This document shows positions 63,915 to 64,000 of a DNA stretch of 64,000 nucleotides, in pieces; the stretch's first letter is position 1, and every line of letters starts with the position of its first letter. The DNA is from Gordonia jinghuaiqii (lineage in GTDB: Bacteria > Actinomycetota > Actinomycetes > Mycobacteriales > Mycobacteriaceae), in NCBI RefSeq assembly GCF_014041935.1, contig NZ_CP059491.1, positions 124,001-188,000 on the forward strand. Reading direction: 5' to 3'. The notes below the pieces were generated by a model. It made no database searches. It saw only the letters and a program-made list of their open reading frames with translations, and was not told the DNA's origin. The translations under genes and the position numbers were made by a program.

Positions 63915-63952
63915 TTCGGCGACACGATCTCGATCGAGGTCGTGTCGCCGAA
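63915..63952. terminator. Terminator after the DUF5926 gene
   Basis: A 13-bp perfect outer stem (TTCGGCGACACGA), extended by a T-G pair and the palindrome CTCGATCGAG inside: about 17 stem pairs and a 4-nt GATC loop. It lies between this gene and a probable convergent gene at the right edge. Confidence 0.85.
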
Positions 63953-63972
63953 ACGGTGTCGGGGTTGCCGGC

Positions 63973-64000
63973 CTAGATGTTGCCGCCGGCGGCCGGCGGC
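63973..64000 (-). CDS. C-terminal end of a gene running off the right edge
   Basis: On the minus strand the last codons read PPAAGGNI then TAG (63973-63975). A stop in frame, a Gly/Ala/Pro-rich tail and a terminator just beyond are consistent with a real gene end. Only about nine codons are visible, so the product cannot be named. Confidence 0.3.

Overview
The window is high-GC actinobacterial DNA that most resembles Gordonia or a close relative in the Mycobacteriales. The grounds are lineage-typical genes: a mycothiol-dependent formaldehyde dehydrogenase, a LysX-type fused lysyl-tRNA synthetase/lysyl-phosphatidylglycerol synthase, a DesA3-type desaturase with its reductase, a cutinase-like secreted hydrolase, an EspR-like regulator and a DUF222-HNH nuclease. 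The species assignment is inference; no marker such as rRNA is present. At least six genes have a TANNNT -10 box 6 or 7 nt before the start codon, the layout of leaderless transcription, and two more carry a CACACT box at the same distance.

Region by region. 1-8.8 kb: end of an acyl-CoA-ligase-like gene, a GAF-LuxR regulator, a Rho_N-like small protein, the mscR/MBL detoxification pair, an MHS-type transporter, ATP-dependent DNA ligase LigB, an anti-sigma factor with no sigma gene beside it, and a YccF protein. 8.8-14 kb: a DinB-like enzyme divergent from an AraC regulator, then a GAF activator / aldehyde dehydrogenase / DUF779 module. 14-21.4 kb: two small secreted proteins, a NarL-type two-component pair, remains of a GGDEF gene, a DUF2254 fusion protein carrying a 15-bp repeat array, and an HSL-type esterase. 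21.4-30 kb: glutamate synthase gltBD, a cutinase-like protein and a DedA protein.

30-37.4 kb: a small S4 RNA-binding protein, lysX, an alpha/beta hydrolase, rraA and gabD2, with several short intergenic repeats. 37.4-45 kb: secreted PQQ-type sugar dehydrogenase, Tat-exported cyclase-family hydrolase, epoxide-hydrolase-like enzyme, the desA3 desaturase operon behind a perfect 28-bp palindrome, a tail-anchored lysine/alanine/proline-rich protein, and a DUF6474-like protein. 45-54.6 kb: TM0106-type nuclease, EspR-like regulator, a 29-bp tandem repeat, an SDR dehydrogenase, a GDT1-family manganese exporter with a DtxR/MntR-like box in its promoter, an ECF transporter core, and sodA. 54.6-64 kb: msrA, an AlkZ-like winged-helix protein, a DUF222-HNH nuclease next to a long hairpin and a gene-free lower-GC stretch, a VOC protein, an SppA-like protease, a DnaA-box-rich intergenic region far from any dnaA gene, and a rhodanese/DUF4328/glycerophosphodiesterase/DUF5926 operon.

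Themes are redox and electrophile defence (mscR, aldehyde dehydrogenases, sodA, msrA, rhodanese), envelope lipid work (lysX, desA3, cutinase, phosphodiesterase) and metal or vitamin transport. No phage, insertion sequence, CRISPR array, tRNA or rRNA was seen. The best leads for something undescribed are the DnaA-box cluster at 60.3-60.6 kb, the DUF222-HNH gene with its 41-nt hairpin, the tail-anchored histone-like protein, and the orphan anti-sigma factor.
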